In this document: piece by piece, positions 9,173 to 16,975 of the stretch
How the letters are laid out: each line of letters opens with the position of its first letter
Numbering within the stretch: position 1 is the first letter of the stretch
Assembly: GCA_031292565.1 (NCBI GenBank)
Contig: JARLGW010000007.1
Span: forward strand, 1-39,471
Reading direction: 5' to 3'
Length of the DNA stretch: 39,471 nucleotides
Source of the DNA: Paludibacteraceae bacterium
Lineage (GTDB): Bacteria > Bacteroidota > Bacteroidia > Bacteroidales > Paludibacteraceae
The notes under the pieces: model-generated
Seen by the model: the letters and a program-made list of their open reading frames with translations, nothing else
Told to the model about the DNA's origin: nothing
Databases searched by the model: none
Program-made: the position numbers and the translations under genes

Positions 9173-9484
9173 TTATTTTTCTTTTATCATAGTAAGCAAC
9201 ATTTTAAATTGTGCCAAGGCTTTCAGCGCGTGAGGCACTCCGGCAGGCATAATTATGCTTTGCCCTACCGAGAGTACATAAGGCTTACCGCCAAGGGTAA
9301 TTTCCACCTGTCCGTCCAGCACCTGTACTAGTGCATCAAATGGTGCGGTATGCTCGCTCAAGCCTTCATCTTTGTCGAAAGCAAACAGCGTAACATTACC
9401 CGTTTCTTTTTTGATAATCTGCTTGCTTACCACCGCGTTGGGTGAATAAGCAATGCTGTCGGTGAAATTAATTATCTCTGTCAT
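9173..9484 (-). CDS. Small single-domain cupin protein
   Basis: The 103-residue protein is one beta-barrel cupin: motif 1 around GLSEHTAPFDALVQVLDG (41-58), and motif 2 around GQSIIMPAGVPHAL (74-87) with His85. Retained His45 and His85 suggest a metal site, though the classical second His and Glu of motif 1 are not in standard positions. It starts 51 nt after the ferredoxin-type gene, so it is probably in the same operon. Function unknown; the family includes small sensors and enzymes. Confidence 0.82.
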   Translation of the reverse strand: MTEIINFTDSIAYSPNAVVSKQIIKKETGNVTLFAFDKDEGLSEHTAPFDALVQVLDGQVEITLGGKPYVLSVGQSIIMPAGVPHALKALAQFKMLLTMIKEK

Positions 9485-9535
9485 GTTCGTATTATTTTAG
9501 TGTTCATATTATTTTTACCGAATTATATTAGCATA

Positions 9536-10420
9536 TTACACCCATTTTTCTTCTATCACCTGTCCTTCGATAGACACGATAGCCAATTTGATAGGAATTT
9601 TTCGTCCAGCTTGAGACACGGCATCTTGTGCCACTTGCAGCAGACCCCGGCAACAGGGCACTTGCATAATGGCCACCGTAAGTGTGTTGATATTGGATTG
9701 ATCTATCATCGCCGTAATTTTTTCCCTGTAAAGATCCAGCCCGGCATCTAACTTAGGGCAGGCTATGGCTAAGGTTTTGCCTTTCAAGAAACGAGCATGA
9801 AAATCGCCCATGGCAAAGGCCACACAATCGGCAGCCAACACCACATCGGCATTTTTAAAATAGGATGCGGCAGGGTTTAGCAAATGCAATTGTACCGGCC
9901 ATTGGCGTAATTCCGAACTTGCATTAATTTCAGTAGCGGTAGGTTCGGCAGCACGCACAATGGTTCTTGCTTGCGATCCGGGACAACCGCCACCACCATG
10001 AGCATGTGCCATAGCCGCTACCTTAAATGGCTTGGGTTTATCCTCTACTTCGGCTAAAACGGTTTCGAGGCTGAATGGCAATGAAGCCGACTGCTTGAGC
10101 ACGGCAATACCTTGGTTCAAATAAGCCGTTTCGTTGTGGTCTTTCAGGTGCTTCAAATGGGCTACCACGGTGTTTGCTCCTTTGTCTATCATCAACGCCA
10201 TCACTTTTGCCTCATCGTAAGGTTCCGCTTCACGGGTTTCTATCTCTATAGCTCCCACGGGGCAATGACCGATGCAGGCTCCTAAGCCGTCGCACATAAG
10301 ATCACTTATCAGGCGGGCCTTTTTATCAATAATCTGTATGGCTCCTTCGTGGCAGTTGGGCACGCAAACGCCACATCCGTTGCATAGTTCTTCGTCAATT
10401 TTTATTACCTGTCTTTCCAT
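9536..10420 (-). CDS. 4Fe-4S ferredoxin-domain redox protein
   Basis: The 294-residue protein begins with a bacterial ferredoxin-like domain: C13xxC16xxC19xxxC23 and then C43xxxxxC49xxxC53P, so the second cluster motif is irregular. The middle has a His/Gly-rich stretch AHAHGGGGCPG (138-148). The C-terminal half contains further cysteines, including a QVPCCRG segment that could ligate another metal or cluster. No transmembrane segment or signal peptide is seen, so it is a cytoplasmic electron carrier or iron-sulfur enzyme of unknown partner. Similar proteins occur in strict anaerobes. It sits between a divergently spaced Rrf2 regulator gene and a cupin, all on the minus strand. Confidence 0.85.
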   Translation of the reverse strand: MERQVIKIDEELCNGCGVCVPNCHEGAIQIIDKKARLISDLMCDGLGACIGHCPVGAIEIETREAEPYDEAKVMALMIDKGANTVVAHLKHLKDHNETAYLNQGIAVLKQSASLPFSLETVLAEVEDKPKPFKVAAMAHAHGGGGCPGSQARTIVRAAEPTATEINASSELRQWPVQLHLLNPAASYFKNADVVLAADCVAFAMGDFHARFLKGKTLAIACPKLDAGLDLYREKITAMIDQSNINTLTVAIMQVPCCRGLLQVAQDAVSQAGRKIPIKLAIVSIEGQVIEEKWV

Positions 10421-10469
10421 AAGTCAATTCAATTAAGCTATTTTGGTACTTGTTATCCTATTTAAGGGG

Positions 10470-10494
10470 CAAAAATAAACTGAAATAAATTCAG
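10470..10494 (-). promoter_or_regulatory. Promoter and candidate operator of ferredoxin-cupin operon
   Basis: The minus strand has TATTTTTGC (-7 box, complement of 10469-10477). Directly upstream is an inverted repeat CTGAA-N5-TTCAG (10480-10494) that would sit between the -7 and -33 positions. The Rrf2 gene ends 17 nt beyond. An operator for the Rrf2 product is inferred from position only. Confidence 0.45.
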
Positions 10495-10511
10495 CTTACT
10501 TTATCTATATT

Positions 10512-10910
10512 TTATATGTAACTTTCTAACGTACGGCTTTTTAAATATTCCCGCACCTGCAAAGTCATTGTTTGAGTCAAGTTACTCATCAAGCATTTAT
10601 CAAAAGCACATATTTGATGATCCATCGGACAGGAGGATATTTCAATTTTACCTTCAATACATTCGTATATATCCAATAAATTAATTTCAGTAGGTTTCTT
10701 TTTCAACACGAACCCTCCACTTGGCCCCCTAGTAGATATCAAAAAATTATCCTTTGCCAACCGTTGCATAATTTTAGCCACATGATGGCGTGACGATGCC
10801 GTGAGATCGGCAATGCTTTGAACATTCATTCCTTCCTGAGAGCGTGCAATCAAAACCATTGAATGTAACCCAATTGTAGCAGCTTCGGATAAAGAAATAA
10901 TTTTAGACAT
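10512..10910 (-). CDS. Rrf2-family transcriptional regulator
   Basis: The 132-residue protein has an N-terminal winged helix (IADLTASSRHHVAKIMQRL, 33-51; wing GPSGGFVL, 62-69) and four Cys: C84, C94, C101 and C106. Three Cys in this region of IscR/NsrR-type proteins bind an iron-sulfur cluster, so cluster sensing (iron, NO, oxygen or redox) is plausible. The gene lies 91 nt upstream of the ferredoxin-type gene on the same strand and has its own -7 box. Control of the ferredoxin and cupin genes is inferred from adjacency and from the palindrome at 10480-10494. Confidence 0.9.
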   Translation of the reverse strand: MSKIISLSEAATIGLHSMVLIARSQEGMNVQSIADLTASSRHHVAKIMQRLAKDNFLISTRGPSGGFVLKKKPTEINLLDIYECIEGKIEISSCPMDHQICAFDKCLMSNLTQTMTLQVREYLKSRTLESYI

Positions 10911-10951
10911 AAATTTCCCCCTTGATATTCATAATTTAAGTATTCAGGTGC

Positions 10952-10959
10952 CAAATATA
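10952..10959 (-). promoter_or_regulatory. -7 box of Rrf2 gene
   Basis: The minus strand reads TATATTTG, matching TAnnTTTG, about 42 nt before the ATG at 10910. Confidence 0.45.
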
Positions 10960-11022
10960 TTAATAAAAACTCGGATAGCAAAATTTCTAATAAAAAAAAT
11001 CATTAAAAATCAAGCATTTAAT

Positions 11023-11679
11023 TTATCTTGCCCGCTCACCCTTCTTATTTATGTAATAAGTGGTACCAAAACGAATTACCTTGGCTTTGCCTTTAAAAAA
11101 GCTGTTTGCTTCAGCCATGTCACAAGGGAGTATTTCTTTTCCAGTTTTATCTACATAGGTAAATTTCAATGGTTTTCCTCTACCTACCACGGCAAGCCCT
11201 TCGCTAAAGGGATAAATATATTCGTATTTGAATTCGGTTAAGATTTTACCATTCTCATCAATCAATGCTTTCAACTTATTTTGCTCCACGGATGAAAACC
11301 CGTCGTGAAAATCATCCGCATTGTCATACTTAGTCGCAATAACAACAGTTCCAGTAGAGTCCACATAGCCCCATTTTCCACCTTTACACACATAATCCAT
11401 AGCATACTCCTTATCATAAGCCACCTTTCCAGCAACGTTAACGGCACCCAACCCTTCGGAAAAAGCCCCGGCAAATTTATATTTAGCAGGTACAAGTATC
11501 TTTCCTGTCTTTGTGTTTTTATATCCATACATGCCCGTACTTTGATCGCGAAACGGCACTATCACTGGTTTGGCATTTCGGGCTACAATGGCTTTTAACG
11601 ACATGTCCTGCGCCTGTACCTGAATACTAGCGGAGAAAAACAAAAGACCTAGTATTAACGCAGAAGTTATTTTTTTCAT
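11023..11679 (-). CDS. Secreted WG-repeat protein
   Basis: The ATG at 11679 is preferred over an upstream in-frame ATG at 11811, because it gives a clean signal peptide (MKKITSALILGLLFFSAS... cleaved near VQA-QD) in a 218-residue product. The mature part has about four WG/YG-type repeats of ~35-40 residues (MYGYKNTKTGKILVPAKY, KWGYVDSTGTVVIATKY, a degenerate third and fourth). These resemble KWG/WG repeat proteins of unknown function, common in Bacteroidetes. A helper hairpin upstream ends the beta-barrel transcript, so it is probably expressed separately. It is a relative of the proteins at 32857-34445. Confidence 0.83.
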   Translation of the reverse strand: MKKITSALILGLLFFSASIQVQAQDMSLKAIVARNAKPVIVPFRDQSTGMYGYKNTKTGKILVPAKYKFAGAFSEGLGAVNVAGKVAYDKEYAMDYVCKGGKWGYVDSTGTVVIATKYDNADDFHDGFSSVEQNKLKALIDENGKILTEFKYEYIYPFSEGLAVVGRGKPLKFTYVDKTGKEILPCDMAEANSFFKGKAKVIRFGTTYYINKKGERAR

Positions 11680-11784
11680 TAAACTAAAATAGATTTTAAT
11701 AATTAGATTTAGAAAAGCGGCAAAGGGGCTAATAAAAGCACTTTCATATAAACGGCAAATTATGAGAAGTATTATTTTTACATC

Positions 11785-11827
11785 AAAAAAAATCCATCTA
11801 ATCTGCAACAAAACAAATTAGACGGAT
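11785..11827 (-). terminator. Terminator of beta-barrel gene
   Basis: On the minus strand an 11-bp stem ATCCGTCTAAT / ATTAGATGGAT (one G-U pair that would be A-C in plus-strand RNA, so orientation is supported) is followed by eight Ts (complement of 11785-11792). It lies 22 nt past the stop at 11850. Confidence 0.8.
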
Positions 11828-11849
11828 ATTTCTATATAATATCTGATTT

Positions 11850-12704
11850 TTAGAATCTGATTCCTATATACAATCTTGAGTTATTAATTTTATAAGAGTT
11901 GGTTTGCACTTTAAAGCCGCTGGCAGCACTTATCTCCTTGAAATCTGGTTTTCCCCAATTAAGATCGAAACCAATGTCGAACAGAGAGTATCTCATTTCA
12001 ATGCCCCACAACCCGTTTATGTTAAATCCACCTCGGGCAACAGTTTTGAGTATAGCAGCGTCTGAAGAAGACACCGGAATCGCAGTGCCGTCTTCATAAA
12101 AGCCCATCTGCTCTTCGCCAACAGCAAAATTAAACGATGGCATTGCTTTTACATAGGTAGTAATAGCCAAGCGTTTTACGGGAGCCACACTCACCATAGG
12201 GCCAACACCCAACAAGGATACAATTCCCGAATGCCCGTCTTTTACATCCAACTTGGCATAAGAAAGATCAAACCAGGAAACATCCAAGCCAAATCGTAAA
12301 TAGTTAGCAACTATAGGCCCGATATAATATTGAGAGCCTAATTGAAAATTATACCCGGTTTTAGGGTTTTCAATCATATAACTGCTTGAGGGGTTCATCA
12401 AACCGAGACGAATGTAAAAGCCTCCTTTTAGGGTTGACGACATGTCAGCCGAAACCGAGTTGCTTGCTGCTACAGGTTTTGCAACCTGTTCTGTACGTTG
12501 GTTATTGCTCACCGGGGCAGCTACGGGAACCGGTGTTTGAATTGTTTTGGAAACAGTATCAATAACGGGTGCTTGTACCGGTTTTGACAGGGTATCCAAC
12601 GTTGTTTGACTTGGAGTTTCCGATTGAGCCGGCTCTACTGTTTGAGCATAGAGTGCTGAACCAAAACAGAATAATAAAAGGGGTAAAGCTGTTTTTAAAT
12701 TCAT
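11850..12704 (-). CDS. Outer-membrane beta-barrel protein
   Basis: The 284-residue protein has a signal peptide (MNLKTALPLLLFCFGSALYA-QT). A Pro/Thr/Val/Gln-rich linker (about 21-90) contains repeated PV and SKT/TVS motifs. From about residue 94 (GGFYIRLGLMNPSSSY) a series of amphipathic strands ends in the C-terminal aromatic YIGIRF, typical of outer-membrane barrels. The fold resembles small 8-strand porin-like barrels, but no specific family was recognised. The linker could span the periplasm or bind peptidoglycan. Its own promoter and terminator flank it. Confidence 0.72.
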   Translation of the reverse strand: MNLKTALPLLLFCFGSALYAQTVEPAQSETPSQTTLDTLSKPVQAPVIDTVSKTIQTPVPVAAPVSNNQRTEQVAKPVAASNSVSADMSSTLKGGFYIRLGLMNPSSSYMIENPKTGYNFQLGSQYYIGPIVANYLRFGLDVSWFDLSYAKLDVKDGHSGIVSLLGVGPMVSVAPVKRLAITTYVKAMPSFNFAVGEEQMGFYEDGTAIPVSSSDAAILKTVARGGFNINGLWGIEMRYSLFDIGFDLNWGKPDFKEISAASGFKVQTNSYKINNSRLYIGIRF

Positions 12705-12734
12705 AAACTTAAATTATTTGGTAATAAACTTTCT

Positions 12735-12764
12735 CAAATGTAAAAAATATTCACATAGAAACAA
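12735..12764 (-). promoter_or_regulatory. Promoter of beta-barrel gene
   Basis: The minus strand has TACATTTG (12742-12735) and TTG (12764-12762) 19 nt upstream, about 30 nt before the ATG. Confidence 0.55.
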
Positions 12765-12882
12765 CTATACATCAAAAGAAAAAATAACCCGTTTCTCTTC
12801 TTGAAAATGCTTGTATTACGAAAAAACAAAACTATCGAGTGAAAATAATTATACTCGTCGAACATATATTGATATATTTTAA

Positions 12883-12942
12883 TATTTTTGAAGAGATAAA
12901 AATGGAGCTGAAAAAACCAACTAAAAAAACAGGGCGGACCTG
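12883..12942 (+). promoter_or_regulatory. -7 box and structured leader of DUF5684 gene
   Basis: TATTTTTG (12883-12890) matches the -7 consensus. It is followed by a leader of ~90 nt to the ATG at 12984. Within this A+T-rich leader sits a G+C-rich patch with a small hairpin CAGG (930-933) / CCTG (939-942). No known riboswitch was recognised. Confidence 0.35.
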
Positions 12943-12983
12943 AAAAGCCTTACGAGTAGGGAAACTAATATTTTTAAAGTATC

Positions 12984-13358
12984 ATGGAAAAATCTATGCT
13001 CTTTGCTACGCTTTTTGGACTTATTTTCGGACTTGCTATTGGCGTATTTCTTCTCATTGCCGAATGGAAAGTTTACACTAAAGCCGGAAAACCGGGTTGG
13101 GCTGTTATCGTGCCTATTTACAACATCCTGATGTTACTGGAAATTATAGGTAAACCTTGGTGGTGGTTGCTTCTTATGCTTATTCCGGGAGTAAACATTG
13201 TATTCCTTATTTGGGCTATGAACTTATTATCAAAAAGCTTTGGCAAAGATGAAGGATTCACTGTCGGCCTATTATTTCTATCCATTATTTTTCTTCCCAT
13301 ATTAGGATTTGGAGATGCCAAATATGTTGGCCCTGCAGGAGAAGCTAAAACAGCATAA
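12984..13358 (+). CDS. DUF5684-like small integral membrane protein
   Basis: The 124-residue protein has three or four hydrophobic segments (about 5-28, 38-58, 60-80 and 92-110). The segment AGKPGWAVIVPIYNILMLLEIIGKPWW resembles the DUF5684 family. Function is unknown; the N-out/C-in orientation cannot be fixed by eye. Located in the cytoplasmic membrane. It is followed by a strong terminator and then a cupin gene on the same strand. Confidence 0.7.
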   Translation: MEKSMLFATLFGLIFGLAIGVFLLIAEWKVYTKAGKPGWAVIVPIYNILMLLEIIGKPWWWLLLMLIPGVNIVFLIWAMNLLSKSFGKDEGFTVGLLFLSIIFLPILGFGDAKYVGPAGEAKTA

Positions 13359-13373
13359 CCAACACAGCTAAGA

Positions 13374-13418
13374 AAGAATGCAACGGAATAGAATCTATAT
13401 TTTCGTTGCATTCTTTTT
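13374..13418 (+). terminator. Terminator of DUF5684 gene
   Basis: A 12-bp stem AAGAATGCAACG (13374-13385) / CGTTGCATTCTT (13404-13415) with an 18-nt loop is followed by a T run to 13418. Confidence 0.8.
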
Positions 13419-13437
13419 ACAAAAAATTTAATGCCCT

Positions 13438-13695
13438 ATGAAAGTTTACAAAGCTACTCAAGACCAAATTAAAACCACTCATGGCTGGAGTACCTGGAGC
13501 AAAGAACCATCAGTGTTTCCGTGGTATTACGATGAAAAGGAAACTTGCTATATTCTGGAAGGCGAAGCCAAAGTAAAAGACGATAAAGGCAACGAAATTT
13601 ACTTCACCGTGGGCGATATTGTGGAATTTCCCGTGGGATTGGAGTGTGAATGGAATATTCTTAGAGCTATTCGCAAAAAATATAAATTTGGGTAA
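13438..13695 (+). CDS. Small EutQ/DUF861-type cupin protein
   Basis: The 85-residue protein is a single cupin fold, with CYILEGEAKV (about 38-47) and GDIVEFPVGLECEWNI (about 59-74), resembling DUF861/EutQ-type (S)-ureidoglycine aminohydrolase-like cupins. The usual His triad is not evident, so metal binding is doubtful. The start codon lies only 20 nt after the preceding terminator, so either read-through or an undetected promoter within the hairpin region expresses it. Function not assigned. Confidence 0.78.
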   Translation: MKVYKATQDQIKTTHGWSTWSKEPSVFPWYYDEKETCYILEGEAKVKDDKGNEIYFTVGDIVEFPVGLECEWNILRAIRKKYKFG

Positions 13696-13711
13696 GCAAC
13701 AGATTAAAAAT

Positions 13712-13750
13712 AAGAAGGCGTTTGAAAATATTTCCAAACGCCTTCTTTAT
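13712..13750. terminator. Shared terminator of convergent genes
   Basis: A 13-bp stem AAGAAGGCGTTTG (13712-13724) / CAAACGCCTTCTT (13735-13747) lies between the cupin gene (plus) and the beta-helix gene (minus). T-rich sequence flanks the right arm and A-rich sequence the left arm, so it can act in both directions. Confidence 0.8.
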
Positions 13751-13764
13751 CTGTTTAGCTTTAG

Positions 13765-15492
13765 TTACTTTACCAACAGAGTTCCGCTGAAATTAGTGTC
13801 CCCATAGAGGTTGACAAAGTATATACCCGGTTGCAAGTCGGCTCTTTTCAAGATACAGCTTCCCGTGTTTATATTCTCAATCTTTTTTACCACCGTTCCA
13901 GCCGGGCTGGTAACTGTAAGCGTATAATTTCCTCCTTGAGCGTTATCAAAACTGATTACCGATTGCATTACCATCGGATTTGGAGTAATAGTTAACCCTT
14001 TGGTTCCGGCCGTGGAGGCAAAGTATCCAGAGGCAGCTTGTATTTCGTCGGCACCTATATCTACACGACTTCCCGAAACACGTGTTTGCCCGTCGATATC
14101 CGTTTCACTAGCACCGGCTGCAAACGAAGGATCGCCTACATTAATGGCTGGCGAAGTGCTTTGTATATGAAAATCGGTTGTACTTACAAACAAAGGATTT
14201 ACAAAAAGGGAATGCGAATCGTTGCCCGATGCCGTTTTATACGCTGCAAATGTACTATACGAACTCTTCACCCACTCGAAATTCAACGCATCGGCACCAC
14301 CGGAATAATACCAAATGTTGTAGTCGAACTTATTGTTGTACGAATAGGTTGACGAAAACGGATTAGAAGTACCTACGTCCTCGGTAACACAATAAAAAAT
14401 GTTGTTTTTGAATACATTATCGTGCGACTTCTGTATCATTACCTCACCCGAACCCATTTTCTGAATACCGTTGTCGTATAGCGTATTGTTCAAAAATTGG
14501 CAGTTGATAGTCCACCCCCTACCGGTATCATAACCACCAAAAGCAATCCCTGTATTATCACAACCTGAAATAAAATTATCGCGCACCATCACGCTATCGG
14601 TTATTTTATTGGAATGTTCGCTGGCTATTTCTATTCCAACATTAACATTATGTACAATATTTTTTTCAATAACTATACAACGACCACCATCCACGTAAAT
14701 ACCATCGGCACTATAATCTCCCGAAGAATACCCTGCATTACCTTCGCAGGAAATATTGTACACCGTATTTCCACGGCACACACCATTTCGAGCTTGGTCG
14801 TTGGCTGACGCGGTTCCTTCAAATCCAATCATATCAATACCGATGTTGTCGTTATCATGCACCACGTTATTTATAATCTGAAAGTTGGTAACGTTCCCAT
14901 TCATCACCATCGACTCACTGGTACCTAGCTTGCAATTATACACCTCGTTGCCATCAAAAATCACGTTGCTGTAAGGCGTAGTTCCATCTGTGGCATACAA
15001 AGCTATACCGTGAGCATCGGTTCCTTTATTTACAATATCATGCACCTTACAATTTTTAATTACCACGTTGCTACCTTTCCCCGTAATATACATACCACAA
15101 GGCAAGCCTGTTGTAGAGCAATTCTGAAGCTCCAGCCCGATAATTTTTACATAACTCTTACTGTCGATATAAAGCATATAATCACCACTCACACTCGCAC
15201 CATCCACAACTACTTTATCAGTACCATAATTTTGGAAGGTAATAAACCCACCCGTGGACGAACCCTGTACGTTCAACGTATCTTTTTCAGAATACGTTCC
15301 GGCTTTGATGTTTACCACATCACTTGCCGCGGCGGTGTTGAAGGCTTTTTTAATGGTTTTCCACGGAAGAGCTTCCGTTCCGGCATTAGAATCGCTACCC
15401 GAAGTGGAAACATAATACGTGGCTGCCGGTGCTATATGAGCAATAAGCAAAAAAGAGACTAAAGTCAATGACTTTAAATAATGGTTTTTCAT
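13765..15492 (-). CDS. Secreted right-handed beta-helix protein with T9SS C-terminal sorting domain
   Basis: The 575-residue protein has a signal peptide (MKNHYLKSLTLVSFLLIAHIAPA), then a YYVSTSGSDSNAGTEALPWKTI motif typical of the start of pectate-lyase-like/DUF1565 beta-helices. It continues with regularly spaced NN/VXXN strand-turn repeats up to about residue 440, and then a SPAINVGDPS...DIDGQTRVSGSRVDIGADE segment (choice-of-anchor Q type). The last ~80 residues (LTITPNPMVMQSVISFDN to the final LLVK) form a type IX secretion system type-A sorting domain. It should cross the outer membrane by T9SS and be surface-attached or released. Substrate is probably a polysaccharide; no catalytic residues were assigned. 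Confidence 0.85.
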   Translation of the reverse strand: MKNHYLKSLTLVSFLLIAHIAPAATYYVSTSGSDSNAGTEALPWKTIKKAFNTAAASDVVNIKAGTYSEKDTLNVQGSSTGGFITFQNYGTDKVVVDGASVSGDYMLYIDSKSYVKIIGLELQNCSTTGLPCGMYITGKGSNVVIKNCKVHDIVNKGTDAHGIALYATDGTTPYSNVIFDGNEVYNCKLGTSESMVMNGNVTNFQIINNVVHDNDNIGIDMIGFEGTASANDQARNGVCRGNTVYNISCEGNAGYSSGDYSADGIYVDGGRCIVIEKNIVHNVNVGIEIASEHSNKITDSVMVRDNFISGCDNTGIAFGGYDTGRGWTINCQFLNNTLYDNGIQKMGSGEVMIQKSHDNVFKNNIFYCVTEDVGTSNPFSSTYSYNNKFDYNIWYYSGGADALNFEWVKSSYSTFAAYKTASGNDSHSLFVNPLFVSTTDFHIQSTSPAINVGDPSFAAGASETDIDGQTRVSGSRVDIGADEIQAASGYFASTAGTKGLTITPNPMVMQSVISFDNAQGGNYTLTVTSPAGTVVKKIENINTGSCILKRADLQPGIYFVNLYGDTNFSGTLLVK

Positions 15493-15524
15493 AATTTATA
15501 AAGTTAGATTATCAATTATGACAG

Positions 15525-15532
15525 CAAATATA
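15525..15532 (-). promoter_or_regulatory. -7 box of beta-helix gene
   Basis: The minus strand reads TATATTTGC, a canonical -7 match, 33 nt before the ATG at 15492. No good -33 partner at standard spacing. Confidence 0.45.
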
Positions 15533-15580
15533 TTTTTGAAACATTAGAAGAAGATTAAAAACAAGGGAGAAGTCTTTTTT

Positions 15581-16975
15581 TTAACATTTGAGCAAAGATA
15601 CCATTACCACGGTACCCTTTCCATCTTCACTTTTCACTTCGATGGTTCCTTGATGCAAATCAACAATAGACTTCACGATAGCCAGCCCCAAACCGGAGCC
15701 TTTTATCTGGCTGGAACGTGATTTATCCACCCTGTAAAACCGATTAAAAATAAACGGAATTTCAGCCGACGGGATTCCTATACCCTCGTCAATAATACTG
15801 ATTTTTACATCGTCACAATCTTGTTGTAACGTTATGAAAACAGAGCTTCCGTCGGGTGAATACTTGATGGCATTATCCAGCAGATTCATTAGCAATTGCT
15901 GCAAACACGCCTTATTACCAATAAAATAGATCGGTTCCGTTTGAGAAAAAGAACAGGTTATTTGCCTACCATGTAGCACAGTTAAAAAACGATCGATAAC
16001 CAATTGAACCATTTCCGTCAGGTTCAAATCTTCTTTTTCCAAAGCTCGCTTGCTTGAATCCAGACGGGTTAACGCGATCAAATTCTCGGTAATAGCCGAA
16101 AGGCGATGCACTTCTTCCAAATTACTATTGAGTGTGTGGCGGTATTCCTCTATGTCATGCGGCATACGAAGCGTAATTTCTATTTCACCCTGTATAATGG
16201 CAAGAGGTGTACGCAACTCGTGGGCAGCATCGGCCACAAACTGTTGCTGCGAATTAACAGCTTCATTCAAGCGATCTAGCAATTGATTAATGGCAATGGT
16301 GAGCTTACCTAATTCATCTTGGGGATTAATAACGGGCAAACGACTTTCATTCAGCTCCTTGATGGAAATTCGTTGAGCCGATTCGCTAATTACCGCGAAA
16401 GGCTTTATCAGCTTGCGGGTAAGAAATAGCCCGATTAGAAGCGACAGCAGCAACAGAACGGGGATACTCACTGATATCCAACGGGTAACACTATCCAGCG
16501 TTTTGGTAATTTCCCGTTCCTGCATGGCCACTTGCACGAAGCCGCAAATTCGGCCATCCACCACCCCCGTGCCATTGGCTAGCAGCATAGCTCCATAACG
16601 CGGACTTTGGTAACGAGTAATCACTACATTATCCAGTTTATAAAGGCTATCGGCTAACGCTTTGGGTATGGGCAACGGGGCTTTCAAGTTATCGGTTCGG
16701 CCTATCACCTTCCGGTTTAAATCAGTAACCTGAATAAAAATGGCAGATTCTTGCGATTGCTGATAGTCATTCACCTGATAGTTGATATCCTTTATGTCAA
16801 AATTAATCCAACCACCCACGGCAAAGTTTTTATCCCGAACAAGTCGCTCAGCATCGGAGTACAGAACATTGCGCATAAAGAAATAGAAGGACAAGGCCGA
16901 CAGCATGAGTACGATAAACAGGGCGAGCACAAACCAGCTTAATACGCGAGTGCGTATAGAACGAGCCCTAATCAT
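15581..16975 (-). CDS. Membrane sensor histidine kinase (HAMP-HisKA-HATPase)
   Basis: The start at 16975 (464 residues) overlaps the response-regulator stop by 8 nt, the usual translational coupling; an upstream in-frame ATG at 17002 would add 9 residues. It has a transmembrane helix near the N terminus, a ~130-residue periplasmic sensor region, a second helix (about 168-187) and HAMP. HisKA follows with the phospho-acceptor His252 in ADAAHELRTP, and then the N box (NLLDNAIKYS), G1 (DEGIGIP) and G2 (GSGLGLAI) ATP-binding motifs. It resembles CusS/heavy-metal-type kinases, but no efflux genes are adjacent, so the signal is unknown. Confidence 0.93.
   Translation of the reverse strand: MIRARSIRTRVLSWFVLALFIVLMLSALSFYFFMRNVLYSDAERLVRDKNFAVGGWINFDIKDINYQVNDYQQSQESAIFIQVTDLNRKVIGRTDNLKAPLPIPKALADSLYKLDNVVITRYQSPRYGAMLLANGTGVVDGRICGFVQVAMQEREITKTLDSVTRWISVSIPVLLLLSLLIGLFLTRKLIKPFAVISESAQRISIKELNESRLPVINPQDELGKLTIAINQLLDRLNEAVNSQQQFVADAAHELRTPLAIIQGEIEITLRMPHDIEEYRHTLNSNLEEVHRLSAITENLIALTRLDSSKRALEKEDLNLTEMVQLVIDRFLTVLHGRQITCSFSQTEPIYFIGNKACLQQLLMNLLDNAIKYSPDGSSVFITLQQDCDDVKISIIDEGIGIPSAEIPFIFNRFYRVDKSRSSQIKGSGLGLAIVKSIVDLHQGTIEVKSEDGKGTVVMVSLLKC

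Noticed and set aside
15010-15462. 150-codon plus-strand frame antisense to the beta-helix gene
   Set aside because: The minus-strand gene has a signal peptide, beta-helix repeats and a T9SS domain. The plus frame is Thr/Ile-rich with no family resemblance.
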